Shown here: positions 1 to 9,564 of the stretch, piece by piece
Numbering within the stretch: position 1 is the stretch's first letter
How the letters are laid out: every line of letters begins with the position of its first letter
Assembly (NCBI RefSeq): GCF_030548465.1
Contig: NZ_JAUOSF010000004.1
Span: 186,001-250,000, forward strand
Direction of reading: 5' to 3'
DNA from: Tamlana sp. 2_MG-2023
GTDB taxonomy: Bacteria; Bacteroidota; Bacteroidia; Flavobacteriales; Flavobacteriaceae
DNA length: 64,000 bases
Program-made: the position numbers and the translations under genes
Notes under the pieces: generated by a model
What the model saw: the letters and a program-made list of their open reading frames with translations, nothing else
Databases searched by the model: none
What the model was told of the DNA's origin: nothing

Positions 1-191
1 GGAAGATTGTTTATTAGGTCTTGCATGTTGCAAAAATAGTGCTTTTGGAATTATTATAGGTTATTACGCAGAGTTTCACAGAAGATTTCACAGAGGTTCA
101 CAAAGCATTATTTTAGACACCGATTATGTTAGTTGACGGTTATTAGTTATTAGTTTTTGGTTACTTACTCTTACGGGGGATTATTATATAA
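1..191. other. Intergenic stretch, no gene seen
   Basis: I see no open reading frame or RNA gene here. Around 67-108 there is a run of short related words (CAGAGTTTCACAG-like) of the kind often found between flavobacterial genes. The window starts inside this spacer, so the upstream gene is not visible. Confidence 0.5.
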
Positions 192-293
192 AATTTTTCA
201 CTTTTCACTTTTCACTTTTCACTTTTCACTTTTAATTTTTCACTTTTCACTTTTCACTTTTCACTTTTAATTTTTAATTTTTAATTTTTAATT
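192..293. repeat. Heptanucleotide tandem repeat array (CACTTTT / AATTTTT)
   Basis: There are fourteen adjacent 7-nt units without a break: AATTTTT at 192, five CACTTTT units from 199, AATTTTT at 234, four CACTTTT units from 241, and three AATTTTT units from 269 to 289, followed by a partial unit. The two unit types share the TTTT part and differ in CAC versus AAT. The array ends about 60 bases before the methyltransferase start and just upstream of its likely promoter. Confidence 0.9.
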
Positions 294-315
294 ACCCCCC
301 CTTTTCGACTCTGCG

Positions 316-323
316 TATCTTTG
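316..323 (+). promoter_or_regulatory. Likely Bacteroidota -7 promoter box TATCTTTG
   Basis: TATCTTTG fits the Bacteroidota consensus TAnnTTTG exactly and lies about 33 bases before the methyltransferase ATG at 356. No clear -33 TTG element was found at the usual distance, so the call rests on the -7 box and its position. Confidence 0.5.
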
Positions 324-355
324 CGTTAACATACCTCATAAAATAATTAAGTATT

Positions 356-1060
356 ATGAAAGACCTTTTCGGAAAAGCTTTACGCGATTACCAAAATGGA
401 AATTACACCGAAAACCTCATCACAGCAACCAATATCTCTGATGAGGATAGCCTACCGCTACCCTACTTGTTTCGCGATTTTAAAGACATGCCAAAGCTTG
501 AGCAAAAAGCATTAAAGCTTTGTAAAGGTTCTATATTAGATGTAGGCTGCGGCGCTGGAGGTCATAGTTTATATTTGCAACAAAAAGGTTTTTCGGTTAA
601 AGCTATCGATGTTTCGGAAGGCGCCATTGAAGTTTCAAAACAACGTGGTGTTAAACACACAGAATTACTTAGCCTATTGGATGAAACAAAAACCTTCGAC
701 ACCATTTTATTATTAATGAATGGCACAGGTATTTTTCAAGAAACTAACCAGATTTCTAAATATTTAACCCATTTAAAAAGCTTACTAAAACCAAACGGAC
801 AAATTTTAATCGATTCATCGGACATCAAATACATGTATGAAGACGAAGATGGTGGTTATTGGATGGACATGAATGCTGGATATTACGGAGAACTCGATTA
901 CTTCCTATCTTATAAAGGAGACAAAGAGGATGCTATGAAATGGCTATATTTAGACCTAGACACCTTAAACTTGGCTTGTGAAACCGTTGGTTTAAAGTGT
1001 GAACTCGTTGAAGAAGGTGAACATTTTGATTATTTAGCACGACTTTCAGTTTCAGCTTAG
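356..1060 (+). CDS. Class I SAM-dependent methyltransferase
   Basis: This 234-residue soluble protein is a probable S-adenosylmethionine-dependent methyltransferase of unknown substrate. Motif I for SAM binding is seen as LDVGCGAGG at residues 61-69, followed by an acidic residue at the end of strand beta2 (VKAIDVS, about residue 85). The rest fits a Rossmann-like methyltransferase with a C-terminal half rich in acidic and aromatic residues. It stands alone: the next gene is convergent, and a strong bidirectional terminator lies between them. The ATG at 356 is preceded by a good -7 promoter box. The family is clear; the substrate cannot be read from sequence. Confidence 0.85.
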   Translation: MKDLFGKALRDYQNGNYTENLITATNISDEDSLPLPYLFRDFKDMPKLEQKALKLCKGSILDVGCGAGGHSLYLQQKGFSVKAIDVSEGAIEVSKQRGVKHTELLSLLDETKTFDTILLLMNGTGIFQETNQISKYLTHLKSLLKPNGQILIDSSDIKYMYEDEDGGYWMDMNAGYYGELDYFLSYKGDKEDAMKWLYLDLDTLNLACETVGLKCELVEEGEHFDYLARLSVSA

Positions 1061-1090
1061 TCTAGATTACTTGATTCAATGTTTCATATA

Positions 1091-1131
1091 AAAAAGCCAT
1101 CTAAAAAATGATATTGTTTAGATGGCTTTTT
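1091..1131. terminator. Bidirectional rho-independent terminator
   Basis: A perfect 15-bp inverted repeat (1091-1105 with 1117-1131) encloses an 11-nt loop. The arms begin with five A and end with five T, so a U-tract forms on either strand. It lies between two convergent genes, the methyltransferase and the outer-membrane barrel gene. Confidence 0.88.
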
Positions 1132-1158
1132 AGGCTAACATTTTAAAAGAAACGATCC

Positions 1159-2889
1159 TTATATCCCAAATTTATAAGTGGCACCTACTAAAATCTGGAA
1201 AGGCTGCACGTTATAACTTTGCCACCTTTGGTATGAGTTATTAGTCAGGTTATTTGCTTTTATGAAAATGGACAACTGCTCGTTAACGCGGTAACCTCCA
1301 TGAATATTAATATCAAAATACCCATCAACATCTACTGTTTCTATGCTGCTGGTAGACTCTATACTTTTCTCATCTTTACGCTGTCCCATAAAGTATAAAT
1401 TGGCTCCTGCAAACCAATGTTCATCGATTTGATAATCGAAAAATGCCGAACCGTTAAGTGATGGTAAATTCCATGCTTCAGCTTCAGTATCTGTATTATA
1501 AATGAAGTATTCCGCTTTCAAACCTAGTTTTAAATTTCTATTTAAATCAACATTTAATGCCCCTGATAACCCAAAAGTGGTAACATCATCATACACCACT
1601 CCGAATGAGTTTCCATATTCATAATCATATACAGCAGAAACATCTTTTATCATGTTTGCTTTAAAAAGCGCTTTGTTTTTATCAGAAATATAATGCCCAC
1701 TTACATCATAACTTATATTGTTAGTCACTTTCCCTTTTAAACCAACAAAAGCATTATAAGCCTGATTGGTTGGTGATACCATTAAAGTTGGAGATACAAA
1801 TGAATTTTCATTGGCAAAATCACGATAGGTATTCTGATTCAATCCCCCTTTAACACCTCCGTAAGCTATAAGTAAACCGTCGACAAATCGATATGAAGCT
1901 AAGATTTTCGGATAGAAATAAAATTTCCCTTCACCAGCTTCCATGTCGTTAAAATAGGTTACTGCAGCACCTAAGTTGAAAGTAAAATCACCTTCGTTTA
2001 ACTCGAAAGTTGGAGCGGCTGTAAATTGAAAGTTGCTGTATTGATAAAGTTCATCAATATCATATAACCTGTCAAAACCCCCACTTAAATAATCGAAATT
2101 AAACGTGGTAGAAATTTCAGAATAATTGACAGGAATATCCATACTAGCATCAATGACTATTCTGCTTTCAGAAGACCCGTTATTATCAAAAAAGCGCTGT
2201 AACTTAGCGTTACCTGATTTCAAATAAGTATCTTCAAAAGTTACTTCACCTCCAAGGTATGCGTCATAAAAAGAATGTCCCACATCATCTAAATAATAAA
2301 CTAAAATATTATCACTGGCAATAGGTTCTGGAATCCCGTACCAATTGTAGAACTGGTGTTGAAATCCGCCTTCGATACCCCAAGATAAGTCTCTTAATTG
2401 GGTACTATAATTTAAATTAATTTTTGAGTCGGAAAAACTATTTTTAACCACGGCGTCTTCAATACCTCCTTTGGATGAGTGATGACTAAGATAACCGCCT
2501 ACCGTTTCGCTTCTGCTTACCATATGGCTTACGTAGGCCTCACCTAAAACCGTACGGAAACTTCCGCCACCTAACGAGGCATAATTATTATACAGTCGCT
2601 CACGCTTTTTTCTCGCGACTAAAGTAGCTTTTCCTTTTGATGGCGTAAAGGTTGACGCTACCGGGAACGAAAAAATATTGTATTGAATTTCCTTTTTAGT
2701 ATCGGTTGTTTCATCATCTAAGGTTGGCGACTCTTTAACTTTGAAAGCATCAGAAATGGTAGGAACATAAGGTTTTACCACATCAATAACACCGGTATCT
2801 AAAGTATCGTTTTCCTTTCGTTGAGAAAAACCAACAGTTATGCTTAATAAGAAAATAACTGAAAATATATTTTTAATGTGCTTGCGCAT
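1159..2889 (-). CDS. Outer-membrane beta-barrel protein, TonB-receptor-like without plug
   Basis: This 576-residue protein has a Sec signal peptide (residues 1-22, ending VGFSQ). An acidic, Pro/Thr-rich segment (about 25-90) follows, then alternating amphipathic strands to a C-terminal strand ending in ATYKFGI, typical of outer-membrane barrels. The last part (NLTNNSYQRWQSYNVQP) resembles the end of TonB-dependent receptors. I see no carboxypeptidase-like or plug domain before the barrel, and the length is short for a full receptor. It lies 31 bases downstream of the TPR gene on the same strand, so the two are probably one operon. Function is unknown; a role together with the TPR partner is inferred from this linkage. 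Confidence 0.75.
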   Translation of the reverse strand: MRKHIKNIFSVIFLLSITVGFSQRKENDTLDTGVIDVVKPYVPTISDAFKVKESPTLDDETTDTKKEIQYNIFSFPVASTFTPSKGKATLVARKKRERLYNNYASLGGGSFRTVLGEAYVSHMVSRSETVGGYLSHHSSKGGIEDAVVKNSFSDSKINLNYSTQLRDLSWGIEGGFQHQFYNWYGIPEPIASDNILVYYLDDVGHSFYDAYLGGEVTFEDTYLKSGNAKLQRFFDNNGSSESRIVIDASMDIPVNYSEISTTFNFDYLSGGFDRLYDIDELYQYSNFQFTAAPTFELNEGDFTFNLGAAVTYFNDMEAGEGKFYFYPKILASYRFVDGLLIAYGGVKGGLNQNTYRDFANENSFVSPTLMVSPTNQAYNAFVGLKGKVTNNISYDVSGHYISDKNKALFKANMIKDVSAVYDYEYGNSFGVVYDDVTTFGLSGALNVDLNRNLKLGLKAEYFIYNTDTEAEAWNLPSLNGSAFFDYQIDEHWFAGANLYFMGQRKDEKSIESTSSIETVDVDGYFDINIHGGYRVNEQLSIFIKANNLTNNSYQRWQSYNVQPFQILVGATYKFGI

Positions 2890-2920
2890 TGCTATAGATT
2901 TACTTTTATGAATGATTGAT

Positions 2921-5900
2921 TTAATCTTCTGAATGAACAGATGCGTTCGTTTTAGATTCTTCTGCCTTTATTTGAGCTAATTCCTCTGAAGCTTGAATAA
3001 CAACATCGTCAAATTCTGAAAAATTCTGAATAACACTTTCTAAAATATAAGTGGCTTGAAAAGCATCTTTTAAGGCATAAAAATTCTTTGCCATAAGCAC
3101 CAAACCTTTTGCACTGTAATATTTATATCCAGAAAAATCTTTCGCTAATTTTTGAACGGTAACATTAGAAGCTTCAAACTCTCCTTCCTTATTTTTAAAA
3201 TAAGCGTTGTAATACAACGCTTCTGCAGCGGTTTCGCCCGTAGCTACTTTTTCAACACGTTGGTAAGCTGCTTTTGCTTTGGCTTCATCTCCTGTTTTCA
3301 TCGCCGAACGTGCAATAATGATATGTGCGTCACCTTGAATTTTAGTATCGGTTTTTGAATTTGCCAACACTTTTTCGGCGTAAGCCACGGCTTTTTGATA
3401 ATTTGCCATTTGGTAGTTTGCTTTCATCAAATTAGATTGAGCAAAAATAACGTTGTGCTGAAAGCTTGCTTCACTCTCTAATCGCAACAACAACGGCGTT
3501 GCCCCATCCCAGCTTTTCTGGTCTAAATGATATTGCGCTAATTTCGTTAAAGCTTCTTCAGTAAACTGACTTTGAGGTGCATCAACTACATATTCATAAT
3601 GTGACGATGCGTTATCTGGCAACCCTTGTTTGCTGTATAATTGCGCCACATAAAAATGGGCATTTAAAGCATTTAATCCTCTAGGAAACTGTGCCAAATA
3701 ACCATTAAATTGTTTTATGGCTTTCTCAGTATTATTGTCTAAATATTGTTTCTCGGCTGCTTCGTAAGTGGCGTTGTCAAGATCAACGTCGGTCACTTCA
3801 ACATAATCTAAAGTTTTTACCCATGCTGCATAATCGTCAACTTCACCCAAATCGATATAAATTAAGCGTGCGGTTGAAACTGCTTGAACAGCTTCTGGAC
3901 TTCCCGGATACTCACTAGCAACTTTCTTAAATTTAGTAAGTGCGTTAGTATTGTCACTTGCATTATAATAGACTAATCCCTGACGCAACAAAGCTTTTGG
4001 CACAAATGAACTCATACGATATTCTGTACTTAAAGCGTTGTAGGTTGCCGTGGCTTTAGCGATATCATTTTCCTTGACATAAGAATTTCCTAATTCGTAC
4101 ATGGCATCGTCACGCAATTTTGACTTCGGATAATCATCAATAAACTTTACCAATTCGTTTATTTTTTTCGAAGCATTACCTGCATAACCAACACTCATGG
4201 CTTTTTGAAAAGCAGGATAATCGGATGTGATTTCATCCAATTTAATCGCCTTGTCGTAAGCTGAAATAGCTTTATCATAATTACTTGATACAAAATATGC
4301 ATCACCCAAACGCAAATAAGCATCGTTTAACCTCACATTATCAGTGGCACTTCCATTTACATAACGATTGAAATAATCAGCAGACTGCTCATAGTTCCTC
4401 AACTTAAAATAGGTGTAAGCCATATTATAATTAAGATTCTTATACTCTGGGGTATCAACAGATTCAGTTTGCTGCTCAAACTGCTTAAAGCTAATAAGCG
4501 CTTCGGCATAATTTGTTAAGTTATAATCTGTTTCTGCATGCCAAAATGTTGCTCGTGTTGTATATATAGGATCTCTAGGTACAGATATTGAATTTGCAAA
4601 CATCTCTTTTGCTTCAGCGAATTTTGCTTCATCATAAAGTTCTAATCCTCTATAAAAAGTCACTTTTTGGTAGGCTACTTTACTTTCAAAACTATTATTA
4701 CTCTTCAGTAGTTTTAAAGCCGCTTTATAATTTTTAGACGTAATGTAAGAGTCAATTAGAAGCGATTGAATCTCTTCAGTATGTGTAGATTTTGGATATT
4801 TTTCCAAATAACCGGTTAAAACCTGTGGTGCCGATTCGTAAGGATTTCCTATTTCGTAACTAATTTTTGCATAATTTAACCAAGAATCTTCTTGAATTTT
4901 GGTATCAAAATCCATGTAAGAGGACGTTCTGAAGGCATTTAAGGCTTCTTGTTTCTTATCTAAATTGATGTAACTTTCCCCTAAGTGGTAATAAGCATTT
5001 TGCGTGATGGCATTATTGCCATCTACAATTTTATTAAATTCTGAAACCGCATTTTCGTAATCCTCTTGCTTATAATACGCATAACCCAGTTGGTAATAAT
5101 CGGTATTATTCCACTTCCCTTTTTTACCTTCATACGCCTTTAAGTAAGGAACGGCTTCACCGTATTTGCTCAGATTAAAATAACTTTCACCTATAATTTT
5201 TGAAAGTTCTGATACTTCTTCTGGCGTGCTTGAATCCATGCGCTCTTTAGCAAGCGTAATGGCTTTCTCAAAATTACCAAGCTTAAAATTTAAATCGGCT
5301 TGGTAATAAGACATCTTTTCTTTGTAGCGTTCTTGATTACTCACCTGATCGAAATACGCAGTAGCTTCATCGTAATCATCGCCTTCATAGGCCATATAAC
5401 CAATGTAGTATTTAGCCTGTGCACCGTATTGCTTGGAACTTTCTACTTTGTTCAAGTAATTTTTAGCTTCACCATATTGCTTGGTTAAAAACGCTGTATA
5501 TCCTCTATTGAAGTAAAACTGTTCCTGTTCGGCGTAGCTTAAATCATTTTCATCCACCTTATCATACCATTTACGCGCATAGGCATATTTGGCATTATCG
5601 TAATAATAATTGGCCACATCAACATAAGCACTGTTGCGTTTCGTACTGGTAGGATAGTCTTCCACGAAATCTTCAACCATCTGTTCGGCATTTTGTTGAT
5701 TCAATCGAATCGCACAATTCGCCATATAATATGAACAATTGGATGCTACGCTTAATTCATCGGTATTTTTCTTTACTTCTTGAAACAAAGCTTGTGCGGC
5801 ACCATAAACATTATTATCATATAATGCCACAGCTTTTTGGTAATCTGCTAAGGGGTTCGTGTAGATTGCAGACTCCTGCGCTATTATTTGTAAACTAAAA

Positions 5901-5941
5901 GGTATCGCCACTAAAAGTGACACCATATTTTTTTTAGTCAT
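2921..5941 (-). CDS. Large secreted TPR-repeat protein
   Basis: This protein of about 1006 residues has a signal peptide (MTKKNMVSLLVAIPFSLQI then IAQ). Almost its whole length is tetratricopeptide repeats, recognisable as recurrent A-x2-YY-x-G-x-A-Y and A-x3-Y/F helical pairs. The tail is short and acidic. A longer frame begins at a TTG at 5947, but the ATG at 5941 gives a cleaner signal peptide. TPR arrays act as protein-protein scaffolds, and the signal peptide places this one in the periplasm or at the outer membrane. The barrel gene follows after 31 bases, so the pair may form an envelope complex. I cannot assign a substrate. Confidence 0.82.
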   Translation of the reverse strand: MTKKNMVSLLVAIPFSLQIIAQESAIYTNPLADYQKAVALYDNNVYGAAQALFQEVKKNTDELSVASNCSYYMANCAIRLNQQNAEQMVEDFVEDYPTSTKRNSAYVDVANYYYDNAKYAYARKWYDKVDENDLSYAEQEQFYFNRGYTAFLTKQYGEAKNYLNKVESSKQYGAQAKYYIGYMAYEGDDYDEATAYFDQVSNQERYKEKMSYYQADLNFKLGNFEKAITLAKERMDSSTPEEVSELSKIIGESYFNLSKYGEAVPYLKAYEGKKGKWNNTDYYQLGYAYYKQEDYENAVSEFNKIVDGNNAITQNAYYHLGESYINLDKKQEALNAFRTSSYMDFDTKIQEDSWLNYAKISYEIGNPYESAPQVLTGYLEKYPKSTHTEEIQSLLIDSYITSKNYKAALKLLKSNNSFESKVAYQKVTFYRGLELYDEAKFAEAKEMFANSISVPRDPIYTTRATFWHAETDYNLTNYAEALISFKQFEQQTESVDTPEYKNLNYNMAYTYFKLRNYEQSADYFNRYVNGSATDNVRLNDAYLRLGDAYFVSSNYDKAISAYDKAIKLDEITSDYPAFQKAMSVGYAGNASKKINELVKFIDDYPKSKLRDDAMYELGNSYVKENDIAKATATYNALSTEYRMSSFVPKALLRQGLVYYNASDNTNALTKFKKVASEYPGSPEAVQAVSTARLIYIDLGEVDDYAAWVKTLDYVEVTDVDLDNATYEAAEKQYLDNNTEKAIKQFNGYLAQFPRGLNALNAHFYVAQLYSKQGLPDNASSHYEYVVDAPQSQFTEEALTKLAQYHLDQKSWDGATPLLLRLESEASFQHNVIFAQSNLMKANYQMANYQKAVAYAEKVLANSKTDTKIQGDAHIIIARSAMKTGDEAKAKAAYQRVEKVATGETAAEALYYNAYFKNKEGEFEASNVTVQKLAKDFSGYKYYSAKGLVLMAKNFYALKDAFQATYILESVIQNFSEFDDVVIQASEELAQIKAEESKTNASVHSED

Positions 5942-6131
5942 TAACAATTTGGTTTTAATTTAAACTCAAAGATATTTAATACAAAAAACATAACGCAACA
6001 ATCTTAGTATAATTATAAACCAAGTTATTAAATGATTTTTACCACCTCAAAATAAACTAAAGTTTTAAACGTTTTATGATTTCACTTATAAGTAATACAT
6101 TTACAACACTAAAATTTATTACGCTATTTCC

Positions 6132-6815
6132 ATGTCCAAACCTATTTTAGAATTAAAAGACGCTTCCATCTATCAAGGTGAAAACCTGATACTTTCAGAT
6201 GTTAATATCGAGGTTAATAAAGGTGATTTTGTTTACCTCATTGGAAAAACTGGAACAGGAAAAAGTAGTTTTATGAAAACGCTTTATGGCGATTTACCAC
6301 TTACAAAAGGTGAAGGACATATTGTGGAATTCGACTTAAAAACTCTTAGAGAAAAAGAAATCCCTTTTTTAAGACGAAAACTAGGCGTGGTTTTTCAGGA
6401 CTTTAAACTCCTAACAGACAGAACTATAAACGACAACCTCATCTTTGTTTTAAAAGCCACAGGCTGGAAAGACAAAAAAGAGATGACCACTCGCGTAGAA
6501 GAAGTTTTAACAAAAGTTGATATGAAAACCAAAGGTTTTAAGTTTCCTCATGAACTTTCTGGAGGTGAACAACAACGTGTTGCGATTGCTAGAGCTTTAC
6601 TTAACAATCCTGAACTTATTTTAGCCGACGAGCCTACGGGTAATTTAGATCCGCAAACCAGTATTGAGGTTATGGAAGTGCTTCAAGATATTAGCAAAAA
6701 CGGCAACACAATTTTAATGGCGACCCACGATTATGCTTTACTACTAAAGTACCCGAGCAAAACATTAAAATGTGAGGATAATGCTATTTTCGAGGTGGTA
6801 CAGAGACGCGGGTAG
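6132..6815 (+). CDS. ftsE: FtsE-like ABC transporter ATPase
   Basis: This 227-residue ABC ATPase carries Walker A GKTGTGKS (38-45), a Q-loop (FQD, about 88-90), signature LSGGEQQ (142-148), Walker B LILADE (162-167) and the H-loop histidine near 199 (ATHD). Size and motifs match FtsE, the cytoplasmic ATPase that works with the membrane protein FtsX to control peptidoglycan hydrolases during division. No ftsX is adjacent here, which is common in Bacteroidota where the two are often separated. The 3' end overlaps the convergent glycosyltransferase gene by 32 bases. Other LolD/MacB-like ATPases look similar, so the symbol is likely rather than certain. Confidence 0.8.
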   Translation: MSKPILELKDASIYQGENLILSDVNIEVNKGDFVYLIGKTGTGKSSFMKTLYGDLPLTKGEGHIVEFDLKTLREKEIPFLRRKLGVVFQDFKLLTDRTINDNLIFVLKATGWKDKKEMTTRVEEVLTKVDMKTKGFKFPHELSGGEQQRVAIARALLNNPELILADEPTGNLDPQTSIEVMEVLQDISKNGNTILMATHDYALLLKYPSKTLKCEDNAIFEVVQRRG

Positions 6816-7545
6816 ATTTGTTTAAACAAAACTTAATTACTGAAAAAAGAACAAATAAAGGTGTTAACAAAATAGAAGATGCTTTCGTTTTTAATATAAT
6901 ATCTTCTTTATACAATGTATAGTTATATTTTTTTGACATTCCTTTCGATCCACAAGAAGCTATTTTTTTATCTAATATAACAACAGGAATTCTACGTTTC
7001 CACAAGTTTAAATTAAAGGCATAATCAGCCAAAATCTTGTAGCTCATATCATAATATTCTTTTTCAAAATTTGATTTATGATAAAAAGCGCCTTGATGGT
7101 GCAATGTGTTCTTTATCCACATTTCATTTGACCATTTAGGCCTAATTAGACCTTTGTTTTTTCTAACAAAATAAGAATCTTTACCTCCTAAATCATAGAC
7201 AATTTGGCCTAAAATTAGTTTTATATCTTTTTTCCTAAAATAAAAATCTACACTTTCTAAAACACCAACATCGTAAAAACTATCATCCACCCCCATAAAG
7301 TAGAGCCATTCTCCAGATGCCAAAGTAACACCTTTATTCATGGCATCATAAACCCCGTTATCAGACTCTGAAATAAATTTCACATTTTTAAATTTATTTT
7401 TTAAGCCATTAATATCAAAATTCTTCGTCCCGCCATCAACAACAATAACTTCATAAAAATCATAAGATTGCCTCATCATCACATTAAGGCATTGATGCAG
7501 ATCTTGCTCTTGGTTTAGGGTAGGAATTATTATAGATAGTTTCAA
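6784..7545 (-). CDS. Family 2 glycosyltransferase
   Basis: This 253-residue GT-A fold glycosyltransferase has the N-terminal nucleotide-sugar signature LSIIIPTLNQ, a VVDGGT segment near residue 37, the DNGVYDAMNKG motif and a metal-binding GVDD at about 97-100. It resembles WcaE-type enzymes of surface-polysaccharide synthesis. A hydrophobic stretch near the C-terminus (about 225-240) may anchor it to the membrane. It converges with ftsE and overlaps its 3' end by 32 bases. It is divergent from the next glycosyltransferase, with 67 bases between the starts. The sugar donor and acceptor are unknown. Confidence 0.85.
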   Translation of the reverse strand: MKLSIIIPTLNQEQDLHQCLNVMMRQSYDFYEVIVVDGGTKNFDINGLKNKFKNVKFISESDNGVYDAMNKGVTLASGEWLYFMGVDDSFYDVGVLESVDFYFRKKDIKLILGQIVYDLGGKDSYFVRKNKGLIRPKWSNEMWIKNTLHHQGAFYHKSNFEKEYYDMSYKILADYAFNLNLWKRRIPVVILDKKIASCGSKGMSKKYNYTLYKEDIILKTKASSILLTPLFVLFSVIKFCLNKSTRVSVPPRK

Positions 7546-7612
7546 GAAAATAATAGCTTATTTTTGTTTATTTACATTTGAAATAACTTTCCCAAAGTTA
7601 CAAAATCATTTT

Positions 7613-8530
7613 ATGGATCCTTTTATATCTGTTGTTATTCCTCTATATAATAAAGACGAATACATTGAAGCGACGATTAACAGTGTTTTAAATCAAACCT
7701 ATAGTGGTTTTGAAGTTATTGTTGTAAATGATGGATCTACTGATGAAAGCCTAAATGTGGTGCAAGGTTTTAAAAATGAGAAAATTAAAATCTATACGAA
7801 TAAGAATCGAGGTTTATCTTACTCTAGAAATTATGGTATAAAAAAAGCCAAGGCTAATTATATTGCTTTTTTGGATGCCGATGACCTTTGGAAGGAAGAT
7901 TTTTTAGAAACCATTAATCAATTAATTCTTAAAAAGAATGAAGCACTTATTTTTGCTACTAATTTCGAAACACTACCTCCACACAAAACACCCAACTTAT
8001 CCGCTGAGAAGTTTAATAAAACTCTAATTAAAGAAGTTTCTAATTTTTTCATGCTTGAGAAAAACTTCTTTACGCCCAGTTCACTAGTCATACATAAATC
8101 TGTATTCAAAAATTCGGGGTATTTCAATGAAGATGTGAATTATGGTGAAGAATATGATTTTTACATTAGATGTTTTAGTAAATACAACCTCATTCACTAC
8201 CAAGAAAATAAAGCATACTACCGCACAGATGTACCAAACCAATTAACTGCTCCAAACAAAAATTTTAAAAGAATAATACCTGATTACTGCTCCTATCAAA
8301 TAAAAATCAATCACCCAGATTTGAAACATTTTCTTGATTTCATACATTATGAACTGGTTGTTTTATTTAAGATGGAAAGAAACTCCGAAAAGGTGCGGTT
8401 ATACAAAAATTTAATCAACACAAGGAATTTAACATGGAAACAAAAAATAAAATTTCACCTTCCTACTAGTGTGTTTTACTATAGTAAAAAAATTTATATT
8501 TCACTTTCTAAAATATTCATCCAGTCTTGA
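7613..8530 (+). CDS. Family 2 glycosyltransferase
   Basis: This 305-residue GT2 enzyme shows ISVVIPLYNK at residues 5-14, VVNDGSTD near 40, NRGLSYSRN and the DXD-type metal motif DADD near residue 88, all hallmarks of inverting GT-A glycosyltransferases. It sits in a surface-glycan cluster, so it probably adds a sugar to a lipid-linked oligosaccharide on the cytoplasmic face of the membrane. Its 3' end overlaps the convergent GT4 gene by 37 bases. The exact linkage is not predictable. Confidence 0.87.
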   Translation: MDPFISVVIPLYNKDEYIEATINSVLNQTYSGFEVIVVNDGSTDESLNVVQGFKNEKIKIYTNKNRGLSYSRNYGIKKAKANYIAFLDADDLWKEDFLETINQLILKKNEALIFATNFETLPPHKTPNLSAEKFNKTLIKEVSNFFMLEKNFFTPSSLVIHKSVFKNSGYFNEDVNYGEEYDFYIRCFSKYNLIHYQENKAYYRTDVPNQLTAPNKNFKRIIPDYCSYQIKINHPDLKHFLDFIHYELVVLFKMERNSEKVRLYKNLINTRNLTWKQKIKFHLPTSVFYYSKKIYISLSKIFIQS

Positions 8531-9564
8531 ACCACTTTTTCTTCCGAAAAACGTTCTAATCCTTTTTGAGGGGTTAGTTTGTTGTAAAACGATTGGTCTA
8601 CCATTTTGTTCAATGCCTTTACTAATTTACTTTCATTTTGATTTTCTACCAAGATACCATTTAGCCCATCATCGATAATTTCACTTGGTCCACTTTTACA
8701 ATCATACGCTATTACCGGTGTATTTAAGCCCAAAGCTTCTACCAAAACCATTGGAAACCCTTCAAACTTGCTAGTTAAAACAACTACTTTAGCTTCCTGA
8801 ATAATAGGATATGGATTGTTACGAAAAGGCAATAAACTAATTTTTTCTTCTAAATTCAGCTTCATTATAAGCGTTTTCAAAGATTTATGTTCTTCTCCGT
8901 CTCCAAGAATTATTAGTTTTATATGTTTTGAAGGCAAAATAGATTGACTATAACAAACTATTAATTTATCAAATTGTTTGATCCCGGTTAAGCGGCCAAC
9001 AGCCAATATGTATTTCCCTCTATTATCACCGAACACTTCCGATTGTCTTAAATTTAAATCTTTTGGCAAAAAATTATAAATCACATGACTTTTTAGATCT
9101 AACCGCTCCTTTAACAACTGTTGTATACCTCTACTTACCACCACATACTTACGTTTTTTTACATGCGGCAATTTCGCCAACCATGGCATTTTTAGAAACG
9201 AAAAGTAAAAGCTTAATTTATAGCTATGTACACAATAAACCACCTTTTGCTTTCTAAACACAAATCTAGATAGCAGCATTTCTTTAATAAAAACATCCCG
9301 AACTCTATGATCTATGATCAAATCAAAATTATGATTAACAAAAAAGTTCTTGAATTTAATAAGAGACACCCAACTGCTGTGAGTTTCTTTTATCTCTCCA
9401 AAATTAAATAGCGTTCCTTTAAATTTGTAATCGATGACATTATTCATACTTACAATGTAGATTGAAACACCTTCTTCTGCTAAGGGAATAGACAAGTTAG
9501 CTACGAGTTTTTCGGCACCACCACGACTCAATGAGTCGACTAAAAAACATATCTTTCTATTCAT
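8494..9564 (-). CDS. Family 4 glycosyltransferase
   Basis: This GT-B fold enzyme (356 residues from this ATG) opens with KICFLVDSLSRGGAEK, the glycine-rich N-terminal loop of GT4 enzymes. It contains AVGRLTGIKQFDKLI and the donor-binding segment FEGFPMVLVEALGLNTPV, with the two glutamates of the EX7E motif. A start six codons upstream (9582) is possible, but the conserved N-terminus favours the ATG at 9564. That ATG overlaps the stop of the upstream sulfatase-fold gene by 8 bases, which suggests translational coupling. It probably transfers a hexose during LPS or capsule assembly; specificity is unknown. Confidence 0.85.
   Translation of the reverse strand: MNRKICFLVDSLSRGGAEKLVANLSIPLAEEGVSIYIVSMNNVIDYKFKGTLFNFGEIKETHSSWVSLIKFKNFFVNHNFDLIIDHRVRDVFIKEMLLSRFVFRKQKVVYCVHSYKLSFYFSFLKMPWLAKLPHVKKRKYVVVSRGIQQLLKERLDLKSHVIYNFLPKDLNLRQSEVFGDNRGKYILAVGRLTGIKQFDKLIVCYSQSILPSKHIKLIILGDGEEHKSLKTLIMKLNLEEKISLLPFRNNPYPIIQEAKVVVLTSKFEGFPMVLVEALGLNTPVIAYDCKSGPSEIIDDGLNGILVENQNESKLVKALNKMVDQSFYNKLTPQKGLERFSEEKVVQDWMNILESEI

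Noticed and set aside
3152..5488. Plus-strand open frames within the TPR gene
   Set aside because: They are shadows of the low-complexity TPR codons on the other strand.
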